From Prosthecobacter debontii (GTDB taxonomy: Bacteria > Verrucomicrobiota > Verrucomicrobiia > Verrucomicrobiales > Akkermansiaceae): a DNA stretch of 64,000 bases. A program made the position numbers and the translations under genes. Location of the stretch: positions 1 to 64,000 of the forward strand of contig CAMCBV010000001.1 in assembly GCA_945873125.1 (NCBI GenBank). Reading direction: 5' to 3'. Positions 7,867 to 17,200 of this stretch are shown here, piece by piece. Every line of letters begins with the position of its first letter. Within the stretch, counting starts at the first letter, position 1. The notes under the pieces were generated by a model that was not told where the DNA came from, searched no databases, and was given only the letters and a program-made list of their open reading frames with translations.

Positions 7867-9260
7867 TTGTTATATTCGGAATGAGCGTAGTGAATGATAT
7901 TCACACCGAGTTGGTAGCTGGACTCCCAGATCTCTTGTGGGACTCCCGAGTGGCCGTCAGCCCAGGCGTCACCGATATCGCCGGGATGATAATACACCAC
8001 GAGCCGTCCGTCCACTACCCAACCGAGTGCGTTAGAACGGCCGTGGGGTGCGACGATGGGCAAGCGAGGTAGAGCAAAGGGAATGCGATGGATGGTGTGA
8101 TCGAGGTATACATTAATCGGCTCCACGGTAGGCAGGACTTTCTTCATCATCCCGACAAATTGTCCCTCCCAACTCGAGCTGCCGCCGTTGTCGCCAAAGA
8201 GCATGCCGTGGTGTTCCAAGAGGTAAGTGCGCAGGATTTTGATTTCCGAATCGCTGAGGTTGATGGCGCGCTGCCCGGTCATATAGACCATGGGTGGGCT
8301 TTTGCGCGCGGGAAATGCTTTGAGCCGGGAAATCTCCATGGGCTCTGGCCGGTCGTTTATTTTTTGTCCGAGGCGAATGCCATACTCGGTCAGGAGGTTT
8401 AGGTCGGAGCCGCGTGCCATATCCTGATCCCAATCCCCGCCCTCGTATTTCAGTCGTATGAAGCGAACCTTGCCGCGAGCCGTGCCGGTGGCGTAGCCCG
8501 TGTCAGTCCCTTTTCCTTGCCCAATCTTGTAAAGATGCTCAGTGACTTCGAGCACGTTTAGCTTCACATCATCGATGGGCGGCGGGTTAAAAAGCAAGCT
8601 GCTGTAAGGATTGATCACATACTTTTTCTTGATCACCCGCTGGATCTTAACGACCTGCCGGAGTTGCTTCTCTTCGCCTCCGCCGAGCGGGGCTTCATAG
8701 ACTGCGCAACCGGTGAGGCGCGTGAGCACCAGCGAGATAAAACCGAAGAGCAGGGTGTAAGTGAGCAGGGTGAAAACCGATTGACGCAGGTGTGGGTTCT
8801 TTCTGCCGTAATACCAAGCGGCGAGTCTGCGTGGATCCCATATGCGTGTCTGGCTGCAAGCTGTGGCCATGCGTTTCGTTTCTCGATCGATCCACCAGAC
8901 AGCCCAAGCGAGGCCGATAAAGAACGCGCCGAACGCACCCGCCCTAGAGAGTGAAGTGGAGAGGTCATAGGCGTGAAAGAGCAGCGGGAGTTGCGCGATG
9001 AACTGCCACGCGGGTATGTAAGTGATGCTGAGAATGGCGCGGCGCAAGACGATGGAGCGGCTTCGAAAGCGAAGCATCCAGTAAACGCATACTGGAGCGG
9101 CGGCGAGGAGAGCGAGTGCGTGAAACCAAGGCGAAAAGCGAAACCACACATGCGCGTCGAGCCAAACGAAGCACCATGACACCGCGAAGACTCCAGTGAG
9201 CACGACCGGCTTGCGGACATGATCCTGAAATGCTTCCCGAAGCATGCGGATATCCATCAT
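7842..9260 (-). CDS. DUF4159 domain membrane protein
   Basis: N-terminal TM helices; C-terminal VRFIRLKYEGGDWDQDMARGSDLNLLTEYGIRLGQKI...LRTYLLEHHGMLFGDNGG matches DUF4159. Confidence 0.75.
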   Translation of the reverse strand: MMDIRMLREAFQDHVRKPVVLTGVFAVSWCFVWLDAHVWFRFSPWFHALALLAAAPVCVYWMLRFRSRSIVLRRAILSITYIPAWQFIAQLPLLFHAYDLSTSLSRAGAFGAFFIGLAWAVWWIDRETKRMATACSQTRIWDPRRLAAWYYGRKNPHLRQSVFTLLTYTLLFGFISLVLTRLTGCAVYEAPLGGGEEKQLRQVVKIQRVIKKKYVINPYSSLLFNPPPIDDVKLNVLEVTEHLYKIGQGKGTDTGYATGTARGKVRFIRLKYEGGDWDQDMARGSDLNLLTEYGIRLGQKINDRPEPMEISRLKAFPARKSPPMVYMTGQRAINLSDSEIKILRTYLLEHHGMLFGDNGGSSSWEGQFVGMMKKVLPTVEPINVYLDHTIHRIPFALPRLPIVAPHGRSNALGWVVDGRLVVYYHPGDIGDAWADGHSGVPQEIWESSYQLGVNIIHYAHSEYNKWLETTKE

Positions 9261-9736
9261 TCGAGATCTTTAAGGAAGTCGTCTCCTTTATTTTCGAGCG
9301 GATTGGTGTCAGGCGGTGCGGAGAGCTCTTCGCCGACACCGAGAGACGATAGAGGATCGGGCGCGGGCGCGACTGCCTCCGGGACAGACTCTACTGCTTT
9401 CGGTGGTGCCGGTTTTTCTATTTTTTCTTGTTTTTCGACAACGGCTGTTTGCGCCGAGGCTTTCTTTTCATCGTCTCCCGCAAAGTAAGGGACAGCTGTA
9501 AATAGCAAGATGGCGCCTGTGACCATAGCCGTGGAGATAATGACGGAACGAAATAGGTCGCTCGCGGCGATGGCGCCTAACATTTCTTTTGGCCCTTTGC
9601 CCTTGAGCTCGCGAAGGAACGATTGGATCTCTTGGACGGTGGCTCGGGAATTGTCCCTAAGCTCTCGCAAGTCAGCCTTGGGGCTTGCCATGGATGTACG
9701 GGCTTCGATGTTTTTGTTAGATTTACTTTTCATCAT
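9257..9736 (-). CDS. Single-pass membrane protein of ExbBD operon, unknown function
   Basis: SVIISTAMVTGAILLFTAVPYFAG TM helix followed by a Pro/Ala/Glu-rich tail; 4-bp overlaps with both neighbours. Confidence 0.65.
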   Translation of the reverse strand: MMKSKSNKNIEARTSMASPKADLRELRDNSRATVQEIQSFLRELKGKGPKEMLGAIAASDLFRSVIISTAMVTGAILLFTAVPYFAGDDEKKASAQTAVVEKQEKIEKPAPPKAVESVPEAVAPAPDPLSSLGVGEELSAPPDTNPLENKGDDFLKDLE

Positions 9737-10146
9737 TGAGTGGGTTTATCCTCAGGCTCGAGGATGTGGATAAGATCGCCTCCGGCTTCACTAACCGCGG
9801 CGATCACAGGTTCGAACACGGCAGCTTTAGCTTCACGATCTACTTTCAGAAACACGTGACGCCGCCCGGCGGGGGCGTCACCGAGCACAGCTGAGAGTTT
9901 TAAAGCGAGCTCTTCAGCGGAGATCTCTTTGCCATCGAGGTAGATTTTGGAGCCGGTGTCTATGACGACACTGGCGAGCGGGGCGGGTGCCATCTCTATG
10001 TTATTTAGCCGAGCGGGTTGCCACTGGATGTGGCTGTCGTCCTGAGCGCGGGCAAGGATCACGAAGAAAATGAGTAACAAGAAACCGATGTCGCCCATCG
10101 CGAACGTTGGCACCGATGCCGTGAGTTTTTTACGCGGTAGTTTCAT
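9733..10146 (-). CDS. exbD: ExbD/TolR-family biopolymer transport protein
   Basis: Single N-terminal TM (FAMGDIGFLLLIFFVILARA) and periplasmic ExbD-like domain (VVIDTGSKIYLDGKEISAEELALKL). Confidence 0.8.
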   Translation of the reverse strand: MKLPRKKLTASVPTFAMGDIGFLLLIFFVILARAQDDSHIQWQPARLNNIEMAPAPLASVVIDTGSKIYLDGKEISAEELALKLSAVLGDAPAGRRHVFLKVDREAKAAVFEPVIAAVSEAGGDLIHILEPEDKPTQ

Positions 10147-10565
10147 TTTATCTCAATGGTCCGTTCGCTTTCCAGTTCAAGAGTGAGGATGCCTCCTGCG
10201 CTTTCGATAGCTCGGGAGACGCCGATCCAAGTCGGGTAGGAAGTGTCCGGTGCGCTTTTCACGACGACAATGCGATCGGCCTCGCGGGTCTTGCTTTTTA
10301 ATTCGATCGCGATGCGGCGAGTGAACTCGGGGAGTTGTAGCGGGTTCCCGTTCAAAACAATACCGGAAGGAGTGATCGAGACCTCGGGATTTTGGCTTTG
10401 AGCGCGTTTTTCTGATTTCTCCTCAGTCTTCGGTAGCGCCTGAGACATGCCTGTCTCGGGCTGGACCGCAGCGCAGACCAGGAAGAAGATAATGAGTGTG
10501 AAGGCGATGTCCGCGGTCGCGCAATCGGGCGGATCGACCAACATTTTTCCACGCTTCAGTTTCAT
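10143..10565 (-). CDS. exbD: ExbD/TolR-family biopolymer transport protein
   Basis: DPPDCATADIAFTLIIFFLVCAAVQ; VSITPSGIVLNGNPLQLPEFTRRI. Confidence 0.8.
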   Translation of the reverse strand: MKLKRGKMLVDPPDCATADIAFTLIIFFLVCAAVQPETGMSQALPKTEEKSEKRAQSQNPEVSITPSGIVLNGNPLQLPEFTRRIAIELKSKTREADRIVVVKSAPDTSYPTWIGVSRAIESAGGILTLELESERTIEIK

Positions 10566-11275
10566 GATTTCTCTTTGTCGAGAGTTAGGCGAAGGGTAAC
10601 GACCTCGATTAACTCCGCTGCCGAGGACTCCACTTGGAGCACGAAGTCGTTGATGATTCCGGTGAAATAATTGAACGCCATGTAAGCGGGAATACCGACC
10701 ACGAGACCGAAGGCGGTGGTAAGCAAGGCAACGCGAATTCCGGAAGCGGCGGCTTGCACGATATTCTGAGTGCCGATATTTGCCTCGATGTCACCGAAAG
10801 CGACGATCATGCCCTGCACGGTGCCCAGAAAGCCAAGCATGGGCGCAACCGAGGCGATGGTTGCAAGAATGGGCAGATGTCTCTCAAGCGCAGCGACGAT
10901 ATTTACACCGTAATTCTCCATGCTCTTGATCACCTGTTGTTCCATCTGGGCAGGGTCGTAGTTCAGCCGACGCAGCACGAGGTATTTTCTCAAGCCATTT
11001 GAAAGCACCGCAGGTACGGGTCCGCGGGCGGCATCGCAAAGCTCAAGTGACTCCTCAACCTTGTCTTCAGAGAGCAGCGCGATCACTTCCTCACGTAGCG
11101 CTCCAGCATCTGTCTCAAGAAGCCTGAGACTGCGGTAGCGCTCGATGATCACGGCGATAGCCAGGATCAGCAGGATCAGAATTGGCCACATGAAAACGCC
11201 GCCATCGATCAGGATTTTTAAAGCTCCGCTTTCGAGGAAACGGGTAGCGAGGGTGTGAGGTATCGTCATGTTCAT
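10562..11275 (-). CDS. exbB: MotA/TolQ/ExbB proton channel family protein
   Basis: GGVFMWPILILLILAIAVIIERYRSL...LPILATIASVAPMLGFLGTVQGMIVAFGDI...ALLTTAFGLVVGIPAYMAFNYF. Confidence 0.9.
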   Translation of the reverse strand: MNMTIPHTLATRFLESGALKILIDGGVFMWPILILLILAIAVIIERYRSLRLLETDAGALREEVIALLSEDKVEESLELCDAARGPVPAVLSNGLRKYLVLRRLNYDPAQMEQQVIKSMENYGVNIVAALERHLPILATIASVAPMLGFLGTVQGMIVAFGDIEANIGTQNIVQAAASGIRVALLTTAFGLVVGIPAYMAFNYFTGIINDFVLQVESSAAELIEVVTLRLTLDKEKS

Positions 11276-14200
11276 TCGTTGAGGTTGGCTTCGCGTTCAA
11301 ACTGGGAGAGTAGTTCCGGGAGGGCAAGTCGGCCGCGGGAGTATTTCGCCGCATCGGATTCTGGAAAGTCCCAGCGGCAACGGTTATAGCGGCGGAAGGC
11401 TTCTGGAATGTCCTTGCCTTGCCTATAGCTTTCGCCAGCCCAGAAGAGGGCTTGAGCGGTGAGCTCATGTTCGGGGTGACTTTTTACAAAAGTATCGAAG
11501 GCAAGTCCCGCTTTTGAGTAGTTATCCAATTTGAAATAGCATTGGCCGATTCGGAACGCCATCTTGGGAGACCACTCATGATTGGGAAAGCGCTCAATGA
11601 ATTTCGCGCCGACTGAGGCAGCTACGGCATACTCTTCCTTGGTGTAAAAATGCTCGTTGATGCGAAGCATGACACTGGCGATGAGCGGGTTTTTCGGATA
11701 AGTGGCGGCCAGAGTCACATAAGCTTCAAGCGCTTCATCAAGTTCGCCAGCCTCTTCGTGGCATTGGCCGAGCTTGTATTGCGCGTCAGCTGCGAGATTG
11801 TGCTCGGGGTGGTTAGTGACGATCGATCTGTAGGCAGCGATCGCCTCGTCCCAATTTTCCATTTCCTGTGCGAACTGACCAAGTAGGTAAGCGACTCGCG
11901 GTGCGTATTTCGGATCGGGATAATCTTCCTGTAACTGGCGCAGAACCCGTTTTCCGGCTGAGAGATCCTTGCTTGCTTCTTCCTCGTTCTTGATCGCTCG
12001 ATGTCCTTTAAAGAGTTCGAACCGACTCTCTGCGATGTGGAATTGCGTTTGAATTGCGAGCTCTTCGTTTTTGAAAATCTTACTGAAAGCCGCCATCTCG
12101 CCATCGGTTCCCATGGCAACTGGGATCTTTCGCTCGATGATGGTTAGCCCGTCCGGAGTTTGTTCGACGTTGTCGAGATAACCCGCAGTGATTACGTCCC
12201 CGAAATTGCATTCAATCTCGCCCTTGAAATTTCTCTTAACCGGTTTGGTGCTTGCGACAAGAGGGAAAGAGCCGCTGAAAATTCCGCTGTGGCTCAGCGT
12301 TTCCTCGACTTCTACGGTCTCGTCCTCACCGGACTCCGTAAGGATAAGAATGAGTGCCTTGTCTCGTTCCGCTGAAACATCAAGATCCGGATCTTCTAGC
12401 AAGAGGTGGATTTTCGTTCCGACATAGGCGATTTCAGCTTCTTCAATATATTTGCTATCGGTGATACTCAGTCTGGCAGCGGAGGCAAGTGAAGCCTTCG
12501 ACTCGAGCTTGTTCGCATGAGAAACATCATGATAGCTGGCAGTGAAAATATCATTACCGAGTGATCCCAGAACCAAGCGGGTGCTCTTATCTTGTTTCGT
12601 GTCAATCTTCGCCTCCGTATCCTCCGGCGCTGATTCTTTCGTATTTGTCATGGCATCACCCAGTAGCAGAGGAATCTGTCCGACAAAGCGGCCCTCTAAA
12701 AGCGCAGGGTTGGTAGTCTCATCAAGTGCCTCATTGGCTGGGGCGTAAGCGCGGGAAAGCTTACATTCGACCGTCGCCTTCGATCCTTGGGTGGTGGTGA
12801 TTTCGACGTTTACCGTGCTGTGAGAGTCCTTCGCCTGATCTGGATCGAGCACTTCCACAGTAAGCGGCATCCGGTATTCGACTTTTCCAACGTGATCAGC
12901 AGGAACGTTTGGCGCAGCAGGAACGATGACAGGCTCTCTGCCAAACGGAGCCTCACTCTCCAAAATTCTAACAAGCCCAGGGGATGCGCTGTTGAGCAAA
13001 ACAACGGCCTCGCGATCCGCAGCATGGCCTGGGAAAGTATTCTGTGCATCTCGGTATCCCAGATAGACTTTATCTCCTTGTTTCACCACCAGCTTGTTAC
13101 CGTCTTTCGTCGCTGCAGTTTCAATCTCCGCAAGAAAGACTCCGGTAGATGGTCCTGATTCCGTGGCGAGAACCTTGAAAGGATTTTCACCGTTGAGTTC
13201 GACGGTGACTTCCACAGTGTCGCGGCCGAGGCCGGTATCGAGATCGAAATCGACTACCTCTGCGACGATGCGATCGCCGGGTTCAATCCGTAAAAGTTCT
13301 TTGCGGGATCCCTGTACACGGCCATCGCCAGACCTTTCGAAATCGTAGGACACGGGTGTGATGCTGCCATTGTAATAAGTGGCAGTTAGCGATTTCTCAA
13401 GTAAACGGTTAGGTTGTTTTCCGCCGGCGGTGAGTTCGTCGAGATATGAGGCCTTCACTGTGTCGCCAGGCGCAAGTTCCAGAATATCGTTATCTGCGAG
13501 TTCCAGCACGTTTTCGACGGGTGGGATGTGCTTTGCTCCCCCTCCGGAGATTTCGATATTGCTGACAGCTATGGCATCGCCACGGTATTCGAGAAACTCG
13601 AAGTCGATATAGCGGAGTTTGCGCGCCGCCGTTTTCAGGGTCCAGTTATGATCTTTTTGTGTGATCTCTCCTATCTCGGGGCGATCCATGGTAGGTAATC
13701 CGGGTCGTGCTTTTGGGTCGAGGTCAGATGCGGTAAAAGGATGCATTTTAACCTCGGCTGATTTTAGATTTTCTCTCGCACGAAGAACTTCAACGGACTT
13801 CTCCTTGGGTGTGGCGATGGAGAATACAGTGAGCGTATGGATGCCTCGACTGGCAAAGACATCGACGGTGCGACCGCCTTCGCCGGGAGCAAGCACAAGC
13901 CTGCCATCGAGCATGATGGCGGTGACCTTTCCGGAAACGGACAACCGCATGGCTCCATCTCTTTCCTGGACCAATGGCCCTGACCAGATGAGAAAATAGG
14001 CATCCTTTTCATTTTCAGGGATGTCCCAAGAAAGCGTTTCTACCTGAGTTTTTTCTGTGGCCTTAAGTTTGGCCGCCATCTCTAAAATTTCATTCCATGT
14101 ATAAGTTTCGCGGATAGAGCTTAATGGAGATTTATAGATTCGCAGTTGCATCGCTGGATCTGGGAAGTCCATCGATTGCACGTTCGGTGGAGTGGGAAAT

Positions 14201-17200
14201 TGGGCGAGATCAAACCAAAACCGACCGTCGTGACTGCCGCGTACGCGCATTCTGATGGGGGCCTCGTTTTTTGCATCAGGGGATGTCAGTGTGATCGTCT
14301 CCACCTCCCGCAGCTCTTTCATATCCACGGAGAGCGATTTCGGTGCAGCTCCGTCAGGCTCGCTGCGCCATGAGGTTTCCGGATCATGATCAATCGACAT
14401 GAGCGGACTGTGATCCAGCGCAGAATCAGATGCCTTGGCGCCCGCTGGAAGTTCGCCAGTGCGGATCGCGCCTTGGAAAACACCACCATGATTGCTTGCT
14501 TCAGTGATCTCCATCCTGACTTCATCTCCGCTGGATGCTGTCAGTCGAATTCCCACCTTATCTGGCTTCGCGGTGAGATCGCGGTCACCGTCCTTGATCT
14601 GTGCATAGATGAGGTTGCCCGGCTTGATCTGATTGTTGGGGCGCGTTGCGGCGCGTGGTTTTGGCTCGTCTTTTTCTTCATCTCCAACCTCTTGTTTCAA
14701 CGTATCAGTGAATGACTCATCTTGCTTGTTGATGATCTCGCTGCTCGCAACTTCCAGCGATCCATCAGAGGCGATGCGTAGGCGGGTGTTACCGAGAAAC
14801 TCGAACTTAAACTGCTTCTTGAAATCTTCCGGATAGTCGACGGTGATCACATCACCACCGGTGACCTGCAATACTCCGTCGTCTGGTTTTGCTTCGCCGA
14901 GTTCGGTTGGAATTTCTGATAGAAAAATTCCTTTTCCCGCTCCACCGCTGGATAGGAATGATTGCTCGACATCGTTGCCTGGTTCGGTGCGGACGACGAC
15001 CGGAATGCGGGTGTCGCCTCGACTGATGCCGAGATCCGGATCTTGGACCACGATGGGTAGCGCGTTTCCTGGTGTCTGCCACTGTTTGGATTCTTGGCCG
15101 AGCCGTCCGACTGTTCGTAACGTTTCCAACTGGGTTAGAAAGCGCTGCTCAATGCCGTAGACCTCCGCGAGGTTGTAGAGCGTTTCGTTTGCCAGATCTG
15201 AGTCCGGGGTATTTTCGAGGACGGACAGGAAGATACGACGGGCTCCATCGTTATCATCCTGTCGGAGTGAGAGGATGCCGAGCATGAAATTGGCGCGTAT
15301 CGCCACGGAAGGCGCAGGATTTTCCGCGAGGTCGGTGAAAATTTCTGAGGCTTGATCGTAGACCTTCTGAGCCATGAAAGTTTCGCCTATACCGAATTTT
15401 GCCTCAAGCGCCTCGGGTTGATCCTTGTGGGCATTGAGCACGGTAGTGAACTCGGCGCGCGCGATATCGTATTGCTTGGCCCTTTGGTAATGATTTGCGA
15501 GCAGGAGTTGTATCTTTGCCTTATCTCTCGCATCGGTGTTTTCAGCTTCACCGAATTTCACTAGCCAGCCGCGAAGGATTTCCTCCGCTCGTTCGTGATC
15601 TTTTGGAGTGCCCTGAGCGATGTGCGTTTCCGCGCCGAATAGAAGTAGCTCAACAGGTAATTCAGCGCGGTGGGCGTCGAATAATTCTATGTTCTGATAG
15701 TAAGCTTTTTCTGCGAGTTCCACCTCACCGAGTCTGAGATGCAGAACGATCTGGAGGAGGGGCGCGATCGGGCTGTCGGCTGGGATATCTGCGCTTAGGC
15801 TACCCATTTTTTCATAGGCCTTGCGGAGCAGAGTTCGGGCATCCGCCATCTGGTTTTCTCCTACGGATCGAATCGAATGGAGTAGGCCATTCATGATCGC
15901 TGCTGCGAGCGTGTAGTCCTCCCGAGCCATCGCAGCTTGCGCGAATGGGAAAAGTCGGTTCCATGACTCGTGATGAGGATCCGCCATTAAGATTAACTTC
16001 TGGGTGTTGAGCAGACGTCCGAGATCGTGAGGTTCGGAGTGCACTAACAACATGCCGGCTTCGGCGCTAAGTCTGCCGGCCTTGAGATTCCGGATCATCC
16101 GATAAACGCGGTTTTTCGTTTCATTCGGCATCTCTTTTGAGTTACGGGCGGCTTCAAGCCATCCACGCGCCGGCCACTCGCTCATGCCTGATGATTGGAA
16201 AGAATTTTTTTCGTTTCTTGAATGTGAAGCAGTCAGGATTTTCTCCATAGAGGCAAAGTCACCTGCTTTGAAATTCAGATCCGCAATTTGTGCTGCATAG
16301 GCGCTTTGGTGATCCGCGGAAGCCTGGAAACGCTGCATAAGAAAACGCTCCGCCTCACTGGCTTTCATGGTGTTCGCATATTTGAGTGCACACAAAACTG
16401 CATCGCGGTTCCTTGGGTCGAGTTCCATACGTGAGCGCCACCAAGTAGCGGCTTCCGCTTTCATGCCAATCTCTGACATGATGTCACCCATGCGCGGTGA
16501 GTGGTATAGCGGGGAGTCGCTCTTTTTCGATGACTCAGTGATCCACGGCAACGCCTTGCGGAGAATCGTTTCATCTTTAATCTCGCAGAGGCGAATCCAA
16601 GTGTCGGGATGTGTGGCGAACGGAGTGAATGAGAACAGGTGTTGAGCGGCAGCGAGCTGCATTTCTTTTCCTGATAGAAAAGACGCTTCTAGCCAGCGCT
16701 CCGCTGCTTCTGAATCTTTGGGAAAAGCCTTGCATAGATTTTCGTAGTGCTTTGCGGAAAATTCGCTGGATTTTCCCCCAAGATGATGGCGATAGACATA
16801 AGCAAGTCGAGCAAGCAGGTGATGACGAACTTCAGGGGATAGTTTTTTACCAAGTAACTCATTGCAGGCTTGTCCGGATTTTCCGCCGTTCTCTCGTGTT
16901 TGGCGCCAGAGTTTTGTTTCGGGATCTGCGAGGTAGTCTCTTTTTGCTTTCTGCCACTCACGGTTGCGGTCGTTATTTGCCGGAGCGGGATTCCAAACTC
17001 GATCTTGGAAACCTGCGAGATGGGGGAAGGCTTTAGCGCTCGCAATCACTGCTGCAAGGTCTTCATTGAATACCTCGTTAGACGGAGCTGAATCGTAGAG
17101 ATGCTTCACAACCTCTTCCGTCCAGCCTTCCTCCGAGGGCGAATCGGCAAGGAAACGGCGTGCCATTTCTCTCGATTTGGAAACGTCCTTCATGCGGTCT

